Below, one piece after another: positions 1 through 10,379 of a stretch of DNA of 64,000 nucleotides (position 1 is the first letter of the stretch; every line of letters begins with the position of its first letter). Both the position numbers and the translations under genes were made by a program. The notes under the pieces were generated by a model. It made no database searches, was not told where the DNA came from, and was given only the letters and a program-made list of their open reading frames with translations. This stretch comes from Candidatus Mikella endobia (GTDB taxonomy: Bacteria; Pseudomonadota; Gammaproteobacteria; Enterobacterales; Enterobacteriaceae): positions 248,001 to 312,000 of the forward strand of contig NZ_LN999831.1 of the NCBI RefSeq assembly GCF_900048045.1. Direction: 5' to 3'.

Positions 1-563
1 GAATTGAATGTAATTTTCGGGGCTAAAAATAGCAATTTTTAGTGCTGGACACCTACTAGTGATAGTAGATACCTAAATCAATAGATAGTAACAATTATTC
101 TACATCAAGCTTAGCGTTTAATTGAAAAAAATAAAAAATTATTCATATACGTGAAAATAGATATATACACGACCTATAAGTTAATTAATTTTAGAATTTA
201 AAATATATTTTTTCTTTTAAAAGTGGTTTACTTCATCACTACTACCTAGAATTAGTATTCTTAACATTCTGTATTTTTTAGAAATTATCTTTCATACAAA
301 TGAAATTCTGTTAAATATTAATGAGAAAAAATAATTCTCAATTAAGCATACCCAATAGATTTTATTTATAAAGTATCTAAAATAAAATTAAATAGCGTAA
401 AAAAAACCATGTACTACTGGATTTAATTAGTAGTATTACTGATCTTAACATAAGAAATTCATTTATTGAATAATTTAGATATATGTATTGAAATTTATCT
501 CTTCTTACATAGAACCCATTACCAATATTATCGATATAAAAACATTTTTCATCTACTAGAAAT
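1..563. other. AT-rich spacer, no gene recognised
   Basis: This stretch lies downstream of frr, where relatives carry dxr and uppS on the same strand. I read both strands against those proteins and saw no convincing remnant. It holds two small inverted repeats: positions 23-42 (an 8-base CTAAAAAT arm around a 4-base loop) and 412-418 with 429-435 (TACTACT/AGTAGTA around 10 bases). Neither has a T tract that would make it a convincing terminator. Confidence 0.6.
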
Positions 564-1121
564 TTAAATTTCCATTAATTCTTCTTCTTTTTTCTTAAGA
601 AGAAGATCTAATTTTTTAATACAAATATTAGTTAATTTTTGAATTATATCTTGCAAACGATAATCTTTGTCTTCATCGATAATTTTATTTTTTAATAAAT
701 TTTTAATTTTTACGTTAGCATCACGTCGTACATTACGTATTGAAACTTTGCACTGTTCTGCTTCTAAGTGAACTGATTTAATCAAATCACGTCTGCGTTC
801 TTCAGTAAGTGGTGGAATCGGTACTCTAATGAGTATACCTGTAGAAGAAGGATTCAGTCCTAGATTAGAAGTGATAATAGCTTTTTCTACTGTTGGTACT
901 AAAGTACGATCAAATACTGTGATAGATAAAGTATGAGAATCTTCTGTAAGAATATTAGATAACTGACGCAATGGCATCATTTTACCGTAATATTCAATTT
1001 TAATATTCTCAAGTAAACTTGGAGAAGCACGGCCAGTACGTATCTTACTGATATGGTTTTTAAAAGCATCGACACATTTTTCCATGCGAATTTCAGCATC
1101 TTTACAGATTTCATTAATCAC
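564..1121 (-). CDS. frr: Ribosome recycling factor (RRF)
   Basis: Splits the post-termination ribosome into subunits together with EF-G, in the cytosol. The product is 185 residues, the same length as E. coli RRF, and aligns end to end. The conserved RTGRASP motif is at residues 28-34, the hinge and domain II carry [11 protein letters not shown] near residues 99-110, and NVRRDAN lies near 128. Domain I is the usual three-helix bundle rich in basic residues; the C-terminus is unusually lysine-rich, as expected under AT pressure. It is the last gene of the rpsB-tsf-frr cluster. In relatives pyrH sits between tsf and frr, but here only 104 bases separate them. High confidence. Confidence 0.97.
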   Translation of the reverse strand: MINEICKDAEIRMEKCVDAFKNHISKIRTGRASPSLLENIKIEYYGKMMPLRQLSNILTEDSHTLSITVFDRTLVPTVEKAIITSNLGLNPSSTGILIRVPIPPLTEERRRDLIKSVHLEAEQCKVSIRNVRRDANVKIKNLLKNKIIDEDKDYRLQDIIQKLTNICIKKLDLLLKKKEEELMEI

Positions 1122-1225
1122 GTTATTAACCTTTACCTTTGAATATTTAATTACACTGTTGATATATTTTTAAAACTTTTTAAAAAATTTATTTTTAACT
1201 AAATAGAATACATTTCTAAATATTA

Positions 1226-2086
1226 TTATTTTTGATAGTTAAATGGAATTTTTGGGTTAATACCTTCACCCACTTCAAAACGTATAAAGTTATTAATTTG
1301 AATACCAGATTCACATAAAAATTTACCAACAGTTTTGCTATGATCCATTACGAATAGCTGCTCATTTAAGCAAATTTCTTCAAAAAACTTACGCATACGA
1401 CCTTCAATAATTTTTTGGGTAATATCTGGTGATATTTTTCCTGATTGTCTTATAATGTCTCGTTGAATTGTCTTTTCATGAGATACGATATCAGATGGTA
1501 TATCTTTAACGTTTATATATTCTGGTTTGCTAGCAGCAATATGCATGGCAACGTGTTTCATCACTAAAGTAACATCGTTAGTAGAAACTAGATCTGTATT
1601 GATAACGGAAACTATAACACCAATATGTGTATTGTGTAGGTAAGAGACAAGTGTATCTCCTTCTAAAATACCCATGCGGCGGATGTTAATATTTTCACCA
1701 ACTTTAACTATTAACTCAGTTCGCTTATTTTCAACTTGCTTTTTTAAAGTATCAATATCCATGATGCGCTCATTTATTGCTAAATTAATAACTACGTCAC
1801 AAAAAGCTTGAAAATAAAAATTTTTAGCAACAAAATCTGTTTCACAGTTTATCTCTATAATAACACCATACTTGAGATTAGGAGTAATTTTAGTAAGAAT
1901 GCTACCTTTAGTAGCCACGCTTCCCGCTTTTTTAGCAGCTTTAACTTTTCCTAATTTACGCATGTTATCGATGGCTAGTTCAATATTTCCCTGAGATTCC
2001 ACTAAAGCTTTTTTACATTCCAGAAGGCTTATGCCAGTACGCTCACGTATTTCTTTTATCATAGCAGCAGTAATCTTATTAACCAT
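1226..2086 (-). CDS. tsf: Translation elongation factor Ts
   Basis: Nucleotide exchange factor that recharges EF-Tu with GTP. The 286-residue product (E. coli 283) begins with a UBA-like domain (residues 1-45, with the EIRERTGISLLECKKAL pattern) and carries the EF-Tu-contacting TDFVAKN motif near residue 82. The core and the C-terminal module follow in the usual order. It is transcribed with rpsB upstream, across a 131-base spacer containing a hairpin (2192-2215) that could attenuate read-through, and with frr downstream. Start chosen at the ATG preceding VNKITAAMIKEIR, which matches the family N-terminus. No lesions seen. Confidence 0.97.
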   Translation of the reverse strand: MVNKITAAMIKEIRERTGISLLECKKALVESQGNIELAIDNMRKLGKVKAAKKAGSVATKGSILTKITPNLKYGVIIEINCETDFVAKNFYFQAFCDVVINLAINERIMDIDTLKKQVENKRTELIVKVGENINIRRMGILEGDTLVSYLHNTHIGVIVSVINTDLVSTNDVTLVMKHVAMHIAASKPEYINVKDIPSDIVSHEKTIQRDIIRQSGKISPDITQKIIEGRMRKFFEEICLNEQLFVMDHSKTVGKFLCESGIQINNFIRFEVGEGINPKIPFNYQK

Positions 2087-2191
2087 TATTTGTTCTCATT
2101 ATTTTTTAGAAGTAAAGTTCAGTACAATAAGTAATCAACTGAAAGAAAGATCATCTAACCAACATAGAATAAAATTATTTGATGAAAAATT

Positions 2192-2215
2192 TTTGGTATG
2201 AATTATTATACCAAA
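2192..2215 (-). terminator. Possible attenuator hairpin between rpsB and tsf
   Basis: An 8-base stem (TTTGGTAT with ATACCAAA, loop 8 bases) starts just after the rpsB stop codon; on the minus strand a run of five T follows two bases beyond the stem. This position matches the rpsB-tsf spacer, where E. coli has an internal attenuating terminator. The stem has only two GC pairs, so it may be weak. Confidence 0.4.
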
Positions 2216-2217
2216 TT

Positions 2218-2928
2218 TTATCCAGTACGTTCGATTCCTAGATCTGGAGAAGAATCCTTATTATAGATTGTAGTTGTTACTGTAGTTAAATATAATTTAA
2301 TAGCACGTGTAGCGTCATCATTGCCAGGAATAATAAAATCCACGCACTTAGGATCCGAGTTAGTGTCAACAATAGCAAAAACAGGAATTCCCAGATTATT
2401 AGCTTCTTTAATAGCAATTTGTTCGTGTTTAGCATCTATAACAAATAGTGCATCCGGTAACCCACCCATATTTTTTATACCATCTAGACTCTTTTCCAGT
2501 TTCTTTTTTTCAAGAGTACGTATCAACGCCTCTTTTTTAGTTATTTTTTCGAAAGTACCATCTGTAGATTGTATTTCTAATTCTTTTAAACGTTTTATTG
2601 ATTGCCGAACAGTTTTCCAATTAGTTAACATTCCACCTAACCAACGATAATTTACGAAGAATTGATTACAGCTATTAGCTGCTTCTTTTATTTCTTCACT
2701 TGCGGCGCGTTTAGTGCCCACAAATAAAATTTTACCTTTACGCGAAGCTATTTTTTTTAGCTCAGCTAGAGCTTCGTTAAACATTATTAATGTTTTTTCT
2801 AAATTGATAATATGAATTTTATTACGAATGCCGAATATGAAAGGTTTCATTTTAGGGTTCCAATAACGAGTTTGGTGACCAAAATGAACACCGGATTGAA
2901 ATAATATACGCATAGAAATAATTGTCAT
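2218..2928 (-). CDS. rpsB: Small-subunit ribosomal protein S2
   Basis: Structural protein of the 30S subunit, needed for S1 binding. The 236-residue product (E. coli 241) aligns throughout: [22 protein letters not shown] near residues 12-33, GTKRAASE near 71, the coiled-coil insertion around 100-140, and [17 protein letters not shown] near 176. The C-terminal tail diverges from E. coli (ends [11 protein letters not shown]). First gene of the rpsB-tsf-frr unit, divergent from map, with a recognisable promoter upstream. The retained rpsB and rpsA fit a full-size 30S subunit. Confidence 0.97.
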   Translation of the reverse strand: MTIISMRILFQSGVHFGHQTRYWNPKMKPFIFGIRNKIHIINLEKTLIMFNEALAELKKIASRKGKILFVGTKRAASEEIKEAANSCNQFFVNYRWLGGMLTNWKTVRQSIKRLKELEIQSTDGTFEKITKKEALIRTLEKKKLEKSLDGIKNMGGLPDALFVIDAKHEQIAIKEANNLGIPVFAIVDTNSDPKCVDFIIPGNDDATRAIKLYLTTVTTTIYNKDSSPDLGIERTG

Positions 2929-2964
2929 GATGATGAACCTCTATAAGAAGTTTGGATACGATCT

Positions 2965-2997
2965 ACTCTAACTGTAGCACCCCAACACATGTGTCAA
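2965..2997 (-). promoter_or_regulatory. Promoter of rpsB-tsf-frr
   Basis: On the minus strand TTGACA (2997-2992) is a perfect -35 hexamer. After 15 bases comes TACAGT (2976-2971), preceded by TG one base upstream, that is, an extended -10. The sequence between them (ATGTGTTGGGGTGC) resembles the E. coli rpsB promoter/tff leader as I remember it. Roughly 40 bases of leader precede the start codon. Confidence 0.55.
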
Positions 2998-3215
2998 TAC
3001 GTGTGTATTAATAGCATTATTGATGCAAACATTTATCTATGTATGATGCTATTTAATTAAAAATGAATATAATAATCATTATTAAGTACTTTTATATCAT
3101 AGACTATGTCTAAACTCTATAAAAAAGACAAACATAAAAATTATAGTTTTACAGTATTGGCACTATTATGCAGATTCCAGTAATGCTATTCTATAATTTA
3201 GTTAGGATTATCTAG

Positions 3216-4010
3216 ATGAACATTTTTATTAAAAAATATGCAGATATTGCTCAAATGCGTATTGCTGGACGGCTAGCAGCAGAAGTTTTAGAAATAATAA
3301 AACCTTATATTAAAATTGGTGTCAGTACAGGAGAATTAGATAGTTTATGTCACCAGTATATAACAAAAACACAACATGCTATTTCTGCATCATTAGGCTA
3401 TCATGGTTTTCCAAAATCAGTTTGTATTTCAGTTAATGAAGTAGTATGCCATGGAATTCCGTGCTATAAGAAAAAATTAAAAACTGGTGATATTTTAAAT
3501 ATCGACGTCGCTGTCATCAAAAACGGATTTTACGGTGATACATCAAAGATGTTTATGGTCGGCAAACCAACTATTATTGGGAAACGGTTATGCCAAATAA
3601 CCAAAGAAAGTCTTTATTTAGCTATCAGTATGGTTAGGCCAGGTATTCGCTTACGCACTCTTGGTAAAGCAATACAACAATTCGTAGAATCAAAAAATTT
3701 TTCAGTAGTACGTGAATATTGCGGTCATGGTATAGGTAAAAATTTTCATGAATATCCACAGGTATTGCATTATGATGCAGACGACGGAGGTGTAGTGTTA
3801 AAACCAGGAATGGTCTTTACTATAGAACCTATGGTAAATGCTGGTGATTATCGTATTCATACTATGAAAGACGGTTGGACTGTAAAAACTAAAGATCGTA
3901 GCCTATCTGCACAATACGAACATACGGTAGTGGTTACTGAAGATGGCTGTGAAATTCTAACTTTAAATACTGATGATACTTTACCAAAAATAATCCACCA
4001 TTTAATCTAA
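3216..4010 (+). CDS. map: Methionine aminopeptidase, type I
   Basis: Removes the initiator methionine from nascent proteins; cytosolic metalloenzyme. At 264 residues it is exactly the E. coli length and colinear with it. All five metal ligands are visible: Asp97 (NIDV), Asp108 (YGDTSK), His171 (HGIGKNFHE), Glu204 (TIEPMV) and Glu235 (QYEHTV). It diverges from rpsB as in E. coli. The first codon is ATG at 3216, after TCTAG; no good Shine-Dalgarno sequence is visible. No lesions. Confidence 0.97.
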   Translation: MNIFIKKYADIAQMRIAGRLAAEVLEIIKPYIKIGVSTGELDSLCHQYITKTQHAISASLGYHGFPKSVCISVNEVVCHGIPCYKKKLKTGDILNIDVAVIKNGFYGDTSKMFMVGKPTIIGKRLCQITKESLYLAISMVRPGIRLRTLGKAIQQFVESKNFSVVREYCGHGIGKNFHEYPQVLHYDADDGGVVLKPGMVFTIEPMVNAGDYRIHTMKDGWTVKTKDRSLSAQYEHTVVVTEDGCEILTLNTDDTLPKIIHHLI

Positions 4011-4115
4011 TCTTTGTAGTAATTATATCTCAAATTAGGATTTTTTAGATAAATATTTAAAATAGATATAAAAAATTATTGCATTAATATAATATATAAG
4101 TTATATATATAAAAG

Positions 4116-4189
<74 letters not shown>

Positions 4190-4296
4190 TAATTTACAAG
4201 AATCTTTAGTTAAGAAAACATTGGTTTGAAACGTAGATCACGTAGAATTTACTTCTTAGGTAAATTAAGAAGATTTCTAGATATACTGATACTAGC

Positions 4297-4314
4297 TAGT
4301 AGTAATTACTACTA
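4297..4314. repeat. 18-bp perfect palindrome
   Basis: TAGTAGTAATTACTACTA reads the same on both strands. It sits in the 203-base spacer between the initiator tRNA and the broken uvrD, with no T tract. The ten-base core AGTAATTACT recurs in a second palindrome after rnpB (46141-46154). Confidence 0.7.
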
Positions 4315-4392
4315 CATAGATTTTATCCCATTTAAAATAAATAATGTTTTTTTCTAAAATTAGAAAACTTCTTCTAAGTAAGAAACTTACTT

Positions 4393-6326
4393 TCAAAGTT
4401 TTACATAGTTATATATTTTAAAGCACGCATATGGCAATTCTCGTAGAAAACTAGAGGGTCTTAAAAAGACCTCTTTACCATATATTTGACGTGTTTGTGC
4501 ATAAATAATTGTCAAGTGCTCCATAGCACGAGTAATGCAAACATACGCTAACCGACGCTCTTCTTCTAAAATTTCTTTTTCTTTTATTGAATTTGTACTA
4601 GGAAACATTTCTTCTTCCATTCCTACAATAAACACATAAGGAAACTCTAATCCTTTTGATGAATGCAATGTCATTAATTGTATGGCATCTGGTGTACTGT
4701 CTGGGTTTGAGTCTAGCACAGTGTGCGCAAGAAAATATTGCAGGGTTTTTATATTGTTATTTTATTTATAACTAAATTGTTTTGTTGCTGTTACTAGCTC
4801 TTTAAGATTATCAAGACGAGTCTGGCTTCTTTCGCTTTTTTCTTGTTCATACATTTTCAAAATACCGGAGTTTCTAATTACTTTATCAGTTTGTAAATAT
4901 AACGGCAAATCATAAGTTTCTTTTTTTAGAGTATCTAACAGTTCCCAAAATTGCCTAAGTGCAGCACTTAAGCGTTTTTTTAGTAAATTCTCTGCCAGCA
5001 ATATTTTACTGGATTGCCAAAGTGTTAGTTTTCTCTTTTTAGAAATACTCCTAATTAAATTTAATGTGCGATCACCAATTCCTCTAGGTGGCATATTAAT
5101 TACTCTTTCATAGGCAGAATTATCGTTATAGTTCGCGATAAGTCGCAGATATGAAAGTGCATCTTTAATTTCTTGACGCTCAAAAAATCTCATACCACCA
5201 TATATTTTATAAGATAGATTTGCTTGTAGTAGTGCTTCTTCCAATACACGTGACTGAGCATTATTTCGGTAAAGAATAGCGCATTCTTTAAGAGTTATAC
5301 CATGTTTCTGATTATCCTTAATACGATAATGAAATTAGCTTCATCTAGTTCATTCCAAGCATGATACAGTGTAATGGGTTCTCCTTCTATTTTTTTAGTC
5401 CATAGAATCTTTCCAAATATTCTATTATTATGAGCAATAAGTGAATTAGCTGCTTGTAAAATATTACTTGTAGAACGGTAATTTTGTTCTAATCTTATTA
5501 GCTTTACTTGAGAAAAATCATAAATAAATTGATGAATATTTGTTATCTTAGCTCCACGCCAGCCGTAGATAGATTGATCATCATCGCCAACGATCATTAT
5601 ATTACTGTTATTACTAGCTAATATCTTAATCCATTTATATTGAATTTGATTCAGATCCTGAAATTCATCTACTAAAATATTAGTAAATCTATTATGGTAA
5701 TACCTCAAAAGGTGTTGTTTATTTATCCATAATTCATATGAACGCAACATTAATTCAGCAAAATCTACTAAACCAGTACGATCACATGTTTCTTGATAGT
5801 TTTTATAAATATATTGCCAAGTAGTTTCAGTAGAATCTATTACCGATTGCGGACGTAAACCTTCATCTTTTTTTTTACCTATATACCACCTAGCTTGATT
5901 AGGTGTCCACTTTTATCTATATTCATGTCACGAATAATGCGTTTTAATAAACGTAGCTGATCTTCTCTATCGATAATCTGAAAATTTTGCGGAAGATTAG
6001 CATCCTGATAGTGGGAACGTAATAAGCGGTAAGCTAATCCATGAAAAGTTCCAATCCACATGCTATTTTGTCGTTTAATATTTATTCTGAGAATAGATTC
6101 TATACGATTTAGCATTTCAACAGCTGCCTTATTAGTAAAAGTTGCTGCAATTACTGAAGAAGGAGAACATTTTTCCACAGATAATAACCAGGCTGGCTAT
6201 ACGATGTACTAAAACTCTAGTTTTACCGCTGCCAGCGCCAGCTAGCACGAGAAAATTACCTCTAGGTGCAGCTACTGCCTTCCGTTGTTTATTATTTAAA
6301 TTTTTAAGTATATTATAAAATTCCAC
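4393..6326 (-). pseudogene. uvrD: DNA helicase II (UvrD), broken
   Basis: UvrD is the 3'-5' helicase of nucleotide excision and mismatch repair. The reading follows E. coli UvrD (not Rep): [22 protein letters not shown] near the N-terminus (Walker A), [47 protein letters not shown] and ITRAMEHL in order. Four lesions break it: a frameshift near 6180 after the helicase Ia motif region, a one-base loss in an A run at 5911-5914, a one-base loss near 5325-5330, and an in-frame TAA at 4762-4764. About 80 C-terminal residues are also missing after a PSSFLRELP motif. All motifs remain readable, so decay is recent. Expression of a working helicase is very unlikely. Confidence 0.93.
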
Positions 6327-6403
6327 AATTCACCTTGAAAATATAGATTTTTAATCATAAAAGGCTACTACTTTATGAAATTTCAAAACAGCAATTCTAT
6401 TTT

Positions 6404-6823
6404 TTAGAATGACGTTAATATTTCTATTTTAGCTACTTCAGCATTATTCCCACCGAAAATTTTTACTCATTTTCCTGTTTCAAGATCTTTATAGTGTTCT
6501 AAAAAATGTAGAATTTGTGCCTTCAGTAATGAAGGCAAATATCCTTGATATTATCTTCGAATGCGGTACAGCAACAATCTTATAATCTTCTCAGTAATTT
6601 TTAGCATTCATATCTGGTGACAACGAATTACAGATCTTGCCGTGGATATCGGCACTCACACGTATCCTGAATCCCCAGATAGAAGGGAATATATCCATCA
6701 TGAAACATCATTGTAGACATCGTAGCGCCGCTTTTCGTATTTGATAGGATCAGCATTAGCTGGAATTTCAATAATTCAATAGATATTTTTTGATGTATTT
6801 TTCATTGCTGGTACTTAATTCAT
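6404..6823 (-). pseudogene. ppa: Relic of inorganic pyrophosphatase
   Basis: Ppa hydrolyses the pyrophosphate released by polymerases and aminoacyl-tRNA synthetases. Degraded frames on this strand match E. coli Ppa in order: VPAMKNTSKNIY, then IIEIPANADPIKYE (near-identical to the family signature), LSGDSG, SVIRC, then LKAQILHFLEHYKDLETGK, NNAEVAKIEI and a terminal TAA. There are several in-frame stops (one just after the start, one in IY-stop-II, one in GK-stop-VK), frameshifts and deletions; only about 420 of the usual 530 bases remain. The reading is secure; that the gene is dead is equally clear. An intact family II or membrane pyrophosphatase elsewhere cannot be excluded. Confidence 0.88.
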
Positions 6824-7059
6824 TTTTTTATCTATGATAGTAGAAATGAGAAGAATCATATAACTATTTTTTACATTAGACTAAAGTTCCTGCAGAAAAA
6901 TTTTGCTTATTTTTGTTATACGAATTTAAAATTTTATAAAAGAAACTTTAACAAAGTTAAGATAACAATCTTATTGAATTTTATTTGATCTTTATCCGTA
7001 GATATAAAACTATTAGTAAAATTAAGTGGTGGTATAAAGAACTACCTACTACACTCCTA

Positions 7060-7650
7060 CTATGTAGGAGAATTACGTAGATATAATCTGTATGCTACTT
7101 TTCCTGCTACTTTTTCCTTATATATATTCCAATTTCTTGGTACTGCAGGATAGGGACTTTCTTTTTCAGTTTCGATATAAATCCAAGATTTTTGGGCAAG
7201 ATGTTGGTAATACTCCAGAAAATATACTGTTTTAGATATCATACCTTGATGAAATGGAGGATCAATAAAAACAATATCAAATTTAGCATATGATGAATGT
7301 GCTAACCAAAAATGGGTATCAGTAGTGATAACATGCGCTTGTTTGGTCTGCAATACTTGTAAATTTTTGAATAGTTGTTTACTAATTAATTTATCTTGCT
7401 CAATTAGTGTTATGCTAGCAGCATAGCGTGACAGTGCCTCTAGTCCTAAAGCACCGCTGCCAGAAAAACAATCTAAACAGTGTGCTCCCCGGATAACAGG
7501 AGCTAACCAATTAAATAAAGTTTCTCGTACTCGGTTAGGAGTGGGTCGCAAACCAGGTATCTTTGGCACTAAAAGTATACTACCACGCCACCTGCCACCA
7601 ATAATACGAATTTTTCCCGCACCATTATTTTTTTTATTGTTAGAAATCAA
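7060..7650 (-). CDS. rsmD: 16S rRNA (guanine966-N2)-methyltransferase
   Basis: Methylates G966 of 16S rRNA in the 30S subunit using S-adenosylmethionine. The 196-residue product (E. coli 198) has the substrate-binding start IRIIGGRWRG (14-23), RVRETLFNWL (40-49), the SAM-binding loop LDCFSGSGALG (59-69) and the catalytic DPPF near residue 130. In E. coli rsmD diverges from ftsY-ftsE-ftsX-rpoH; here it still diverges from rpoH, but the three fts genes are gone. An inverted repeat CTCCTAC/GTAGGAG (7054-7070) overlaps the stop codon. Confidence 0.95.
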   Translation of the reverse strand: MISNNKKNNGAGKIRIIGGRWRGSILLVPKIPGLRPTPNRVRETLFNWLAPVIRGAHCLDCFSGSGALGLEALSRYAASITLIEQDKLISKQLFKNLQVLQTKQAHVITTDTHFWLAHSSYAKFDIVFIDPPFHQGMISKTVYFLEYYQHLAQKSWIYIETEKESPYPAVPRNWNIYKEKVAGKVAYRLYLRNSPT

Positions 7651-7952
7651 ATTAAATATAAAATGAAATATTGAAAATAGTATATTATATCAAAATATAA
7701 AATTTTATGTGAACAATTTATCCCACTCCTTTTTTAAGGAGATAAATGTCAAAACAAAATCACCATCTTGTCCTTAAGAATTAAATTTCTTTATTATTAT
7801 TTACACTTAAAAAATAGTTTTTTATAATTATTTTCGGATAAAATATTTAGTTACTAAAATAACGAAGTTGCAAAGAAATAATGATCTATATCTTTAATAA
7901 TTAAAGTTTGCTTTTGAGTGCCGGCAGCTTTTCTACTAGTTAGAGGTCATAA
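7651..7952. other. rsmD-rpoH spacer (site of lost ftsY-ftsE-ftsX)
   Basis: About 300 bases stand where relatives have ftsY, ftsE and ftsX (roughly 3.5 kb). I found no readable trace of these proteins. A 6-base-stem hairpin at 7726-7741 (CTCCTT/AAGGAG) is followed by an ATG and a 12-codon open frame (7746 onward) that matches nothing I know. The rpoH promoter must lie in the second half, but no clear -35/-10 pair stands out. Confidence 0.55.
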
Positions 7953-8828
7953 ATGATTAAATATATGCAAGTTTTAGCTTATGTACCCCAGGGTAGTTTA
8001 GAATCCTATGTCAGGACTGCTAATACTTATCCCATGTTAACGGCAAAAGAAGAACTAGAGTTAGCTGAAAGATTACATAATCATAGTGATCTAGAGGCTG
8101 CAAAGCAATTAATATTGTCACATTTGCGCTTTGTTATTCATATTGCACGTAATTATTCTGGCTATGGTCTACCTCAAGCTGATTTAATACAGGAAGGAAA
8201 TATTGGTTTAATGAAAGCAATTAGACGGTTTAATCCTCAAGTAGGGGTGCGGCTGGTTTCATTTGTTGTTCATTGGATTAAAGCGGAAATTCACGAATAC
8301 GTATTACGCAACTGGCGTATTGTAAAAGTAGCAACTACTAAAGCGCAGCGTAAGTTATTCTTTAACCTGCGTAAAACTAAACAACGATTAGGCTGGTTTA
8401 ATCAGAACGAAGTAGAAATGGTAGCCAAAGAGTTGGGCGTAACTAGCAAAGATGTTCGGGAAATGGAGTCCCGTATGGCTGATCAGGATATAGCTTTTGA
8501 TCCCACACCAGAAGATGAAACTTCAGAAGGACATACTATTGCTCCTCTACTTTATTTACAAGATAAATCATCTGATTTTGCTGATAGCATTGAAGAGGAT
8601 AATTGGGATAATCACGCTGTTGATAAGTTAAGTATAGCTATAAAAGCACTTGATGAGCGAAGCCGTGATATCATACGTGCTCGTTGGTTAGATGAGAATA
8701 ATAAAAGTACCCTGCAAGAATTAGCTGATCAGTATGGTATTTCAGCAGAGCGTGTGCGTCAACTGGAAAAAAATGCAATGAAGAAAATACGTTTAACTAT
8801 TGAGTCCTCATCAAATATATCAAAGTAA
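7953..8828 (+). CDS. rpoH: RNA polymerase sigma-32 (heat-shock sigma factor)
   Basis: Directs RNA polymerase to heat-shock promoters. The 291-residue product (E. coli 284) aligns from the first residue. Region 2 ([13 protein letters not shown], about 77-89) and region 4 with its helix-turn-helix ([22 protein letters not shown], about 250-271) are intact, as is the sigma-32-specific 'RpoH box' QRKLFFNLR at 132-140. Ile54, needed in E. coli for homeostatic control through SRP-FtsY and FtsH, is conserved. A good ribosome-binding site (AGAGG) precedes the ATG. Convergent with serS, 22 bases apart. An alternative sigma factor retained in such a small genome suggests chaperone expression still matters, as in other insect symbionts. 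Confidence 0.97.
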   Translation: MIKYMQVLAYVPQGSLESYVRTANTYPMLTAKEELELAERLHNHSDLEAAKQLILSHLRFVIHIARNYSGYGLPQADLIQEGNIGLMKAIRRFNPQVGVRLVSFVVHWIKAEIHEYVLRNWRIVKVATTKAQRKLFFNLRKTKQRLGWFNQNEVEMVAKELGVTSKDVREMESRMADQDIAFDPTPEDETSEGHTIAPLLYLQDKSSDFADSIEEDNWDNHAVDKLSIAIKALDERSRDIIRARWLDENNKSTLQELADQYGISAERVRQLEKNAMKKIRLTIESSSNISK

Positions 8829-8850
8829 ATTTGTAGGAATAAATCCCAGA

Positions 8851-10146
8851 TTAGCTGATATGGGTTATACAGCGCATATAGGGCCTAATTATCGACGGGA
8901 TTTCAATCCTTCCATCAGATAGCTGATAATTTTCAAGTACAGCCACTAGAGTACGACCCACAGCAAGTCCAGAGCCGTTTAATGTATGTACAAGTTGCAG
9001 TTTTTTATCCTTTTTGCTGCGATAACGTGCAAGTATCCTTCGCGCCTGAAAATCACCTATGTTAGAACACGATGATATTTCTCGATAGGTATTTTGTGCT
9101 GGAAGCCATACTTCTAAATCATATGTTTTACAAGATGCAAAACCCATATCAACGGTACTTAACAGTACTTTTCGGTATGGAAGCTCTAAAAGTTGTAGTA
9201 CCTTTTCAGCATGCCCTGTCATTTCTTCTAGCACTTGCATAGACTGCTCTGGTTTCACTACCTGCATGATTTCAACTTTTTCAAACTGATGCATGCGAAT
9301 CAATCCACTAGTATCACGTCCGTAAGATCCAGCTTCAGAACGAAAGCACGGCGTATGAGCAGTCATTTTAAGCGGAAGCGCGTCTTCTTCAATAATTTTG
9401 TTACGTAAAATATTAGTTAGCGGTACTTCTGCGGTCGGGATCAATGCATAAGAGTTTTTCTCTGTTTCTTCACTTAGTGACCTTACATAGAACAAATCTT
9501 TAGAAAACTTTGGTAACTGACCGGTACCATAAAGTGAAATCTTATTTACTAAATAAGGAAGATAATATTCTAGATATCCGTGTTGTTCTGTATGCAAATC
9601 TAACATGAACTGGGTTAGTGCACGATGTAATTGTGCAATTTTACCACGCATTACTGCAAATCGTGTACCCGTTATCTTTACTGCTGCAGAAAAATCAAAA
9701 CCATCTAGAACTTTGCCAAGTTCTACATGATCTCGAATATGAAAATCATAAGTTCGTGGTTGTCCCCAACGTAAAACTTCTTGATTATTATTTTCTATAC
9801 TGCCATCAGGAACATCATCTGCCGGAATATTAGGCAAAGAAAGTGCGTAGTTACTAATTGATTCCTGTAAAGATTTTAGTTCCCATTTAGCAGTGCTTAA
9901 TTGTTCATCAAGATCATTTACCTCTTGGCACAGTAGCTTAGTATCTTCTCCACGGAATTTATCGACGCCGATCTTCTTAGAAAGTGCATTACGTTTAGCC
10001 TGCAGTTTTTCCATTTTTATTTGAAACACTTTGCGGTGTTCTTCTTGTTGACGTAGTGCTACTACATCAAGTTTAAATTGTCTCATAGCTAATTTTTTAG
10101 TAACTGTATTAAGTTCCTTACTACGAAGTAACTTCGGATCAAGCAT
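8851..10146 (-). CDS. serS: Seryl-tRNA synthetase
   Basis: Class II synthetase that charges tRNA-Ser. Its 431 residues (E. coli 430) comprise the N-terminal coiled-coil arm (about 30-100, rich in K/E/Q) that grips the long variable arm, and the catalytic domain with TAEVPLTN (about 237), motif 2 [25 protein letters not shown] (about 268-292) and motif 3 near the C-terminus ([18 protein letters not shown]). In relatives it neighbours rarA and lolA on the same strand; here a lolA relic follows upstream. A cognate tRNA-Ser(GGA) is at 62837. No lesions. Confidence 0.97.
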   Translation of the reverse strand: MLDPKLLRSKELNTVTKKLAMRQFKLDVVALRQQEEHRKVFQIKMEKLQAKRNALSKKIGVDKFRGEDTKLLCQEVNDLDEQLSTAKWELKSLQESISNYALSLPNIPADDVPDGSIENNNQEVLRWGQPRTYDFHIRDHVELGKVLDGFDFSAAVKITGTRFAVMRGKIAQLHRALTQFMLDLHTEQHGYLEYYLPYLVNKISLYGTGQLPKFSKDLFYVRSLSEETEKNSYALIPTAEVPLTNILRNKIIEEDALPLKMTAHTPCFRSEAGSYGRDTSGLIRMHQFEKVEIMQVVKPEQSMQVLEEMTGHAEKVLQLLELPYRKVLLSTVDMGFASCKTYDLEVWLPAQNTYREISSCSNIGDFQARRILARYRSKKDKKLQLVHTLNGSGLAVGRTLVAVLENYQLSDGRIEIPSIIRPYMRCITHIS

Positions 10147-10379
10147 AATATTCCTGTAGGTTTGATATTATTTAATAAAATATAACGCTCTATTGAATAA
10201 CTTATTAACATCGTTAAGTATTAGCTGCTTGTCATTATCTCTAACTAGAGAAGAATTCTCATCCAATAGAAGTTATTAATTGGAGCATTAATAAATATGT
10301 TATTAGCTTCTTAAAAAGAATTAAGAAGCAATTATGTATAAAGCCTCAATAAAATAGAAGTTTTAATGACCAGCGTATA

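Noticed and set aside
2321-2650. 109-codon plus-strand frame
   Set aside because: Antisense shadow of rpsB. Similar shadows inside cydD, cydC, rpsA, pykF, pheT, sbcB, valS and other genes were dropped for the same reason.
5868-5876. Run of nine T in uvrD as a suspected frameshift
   Set aside because: Translation through the run (GKKKDEG) stays in frame with UvrD; the real lesion is the shorter run at 5911-5914.
4393-6326. Rep helicase as an alternative to UvrD
   Set aside because: [21 protein letters not shown] and the SYLRLI...TPPRGIGDRTL-type blocks match UvrD much more closely than Rep.
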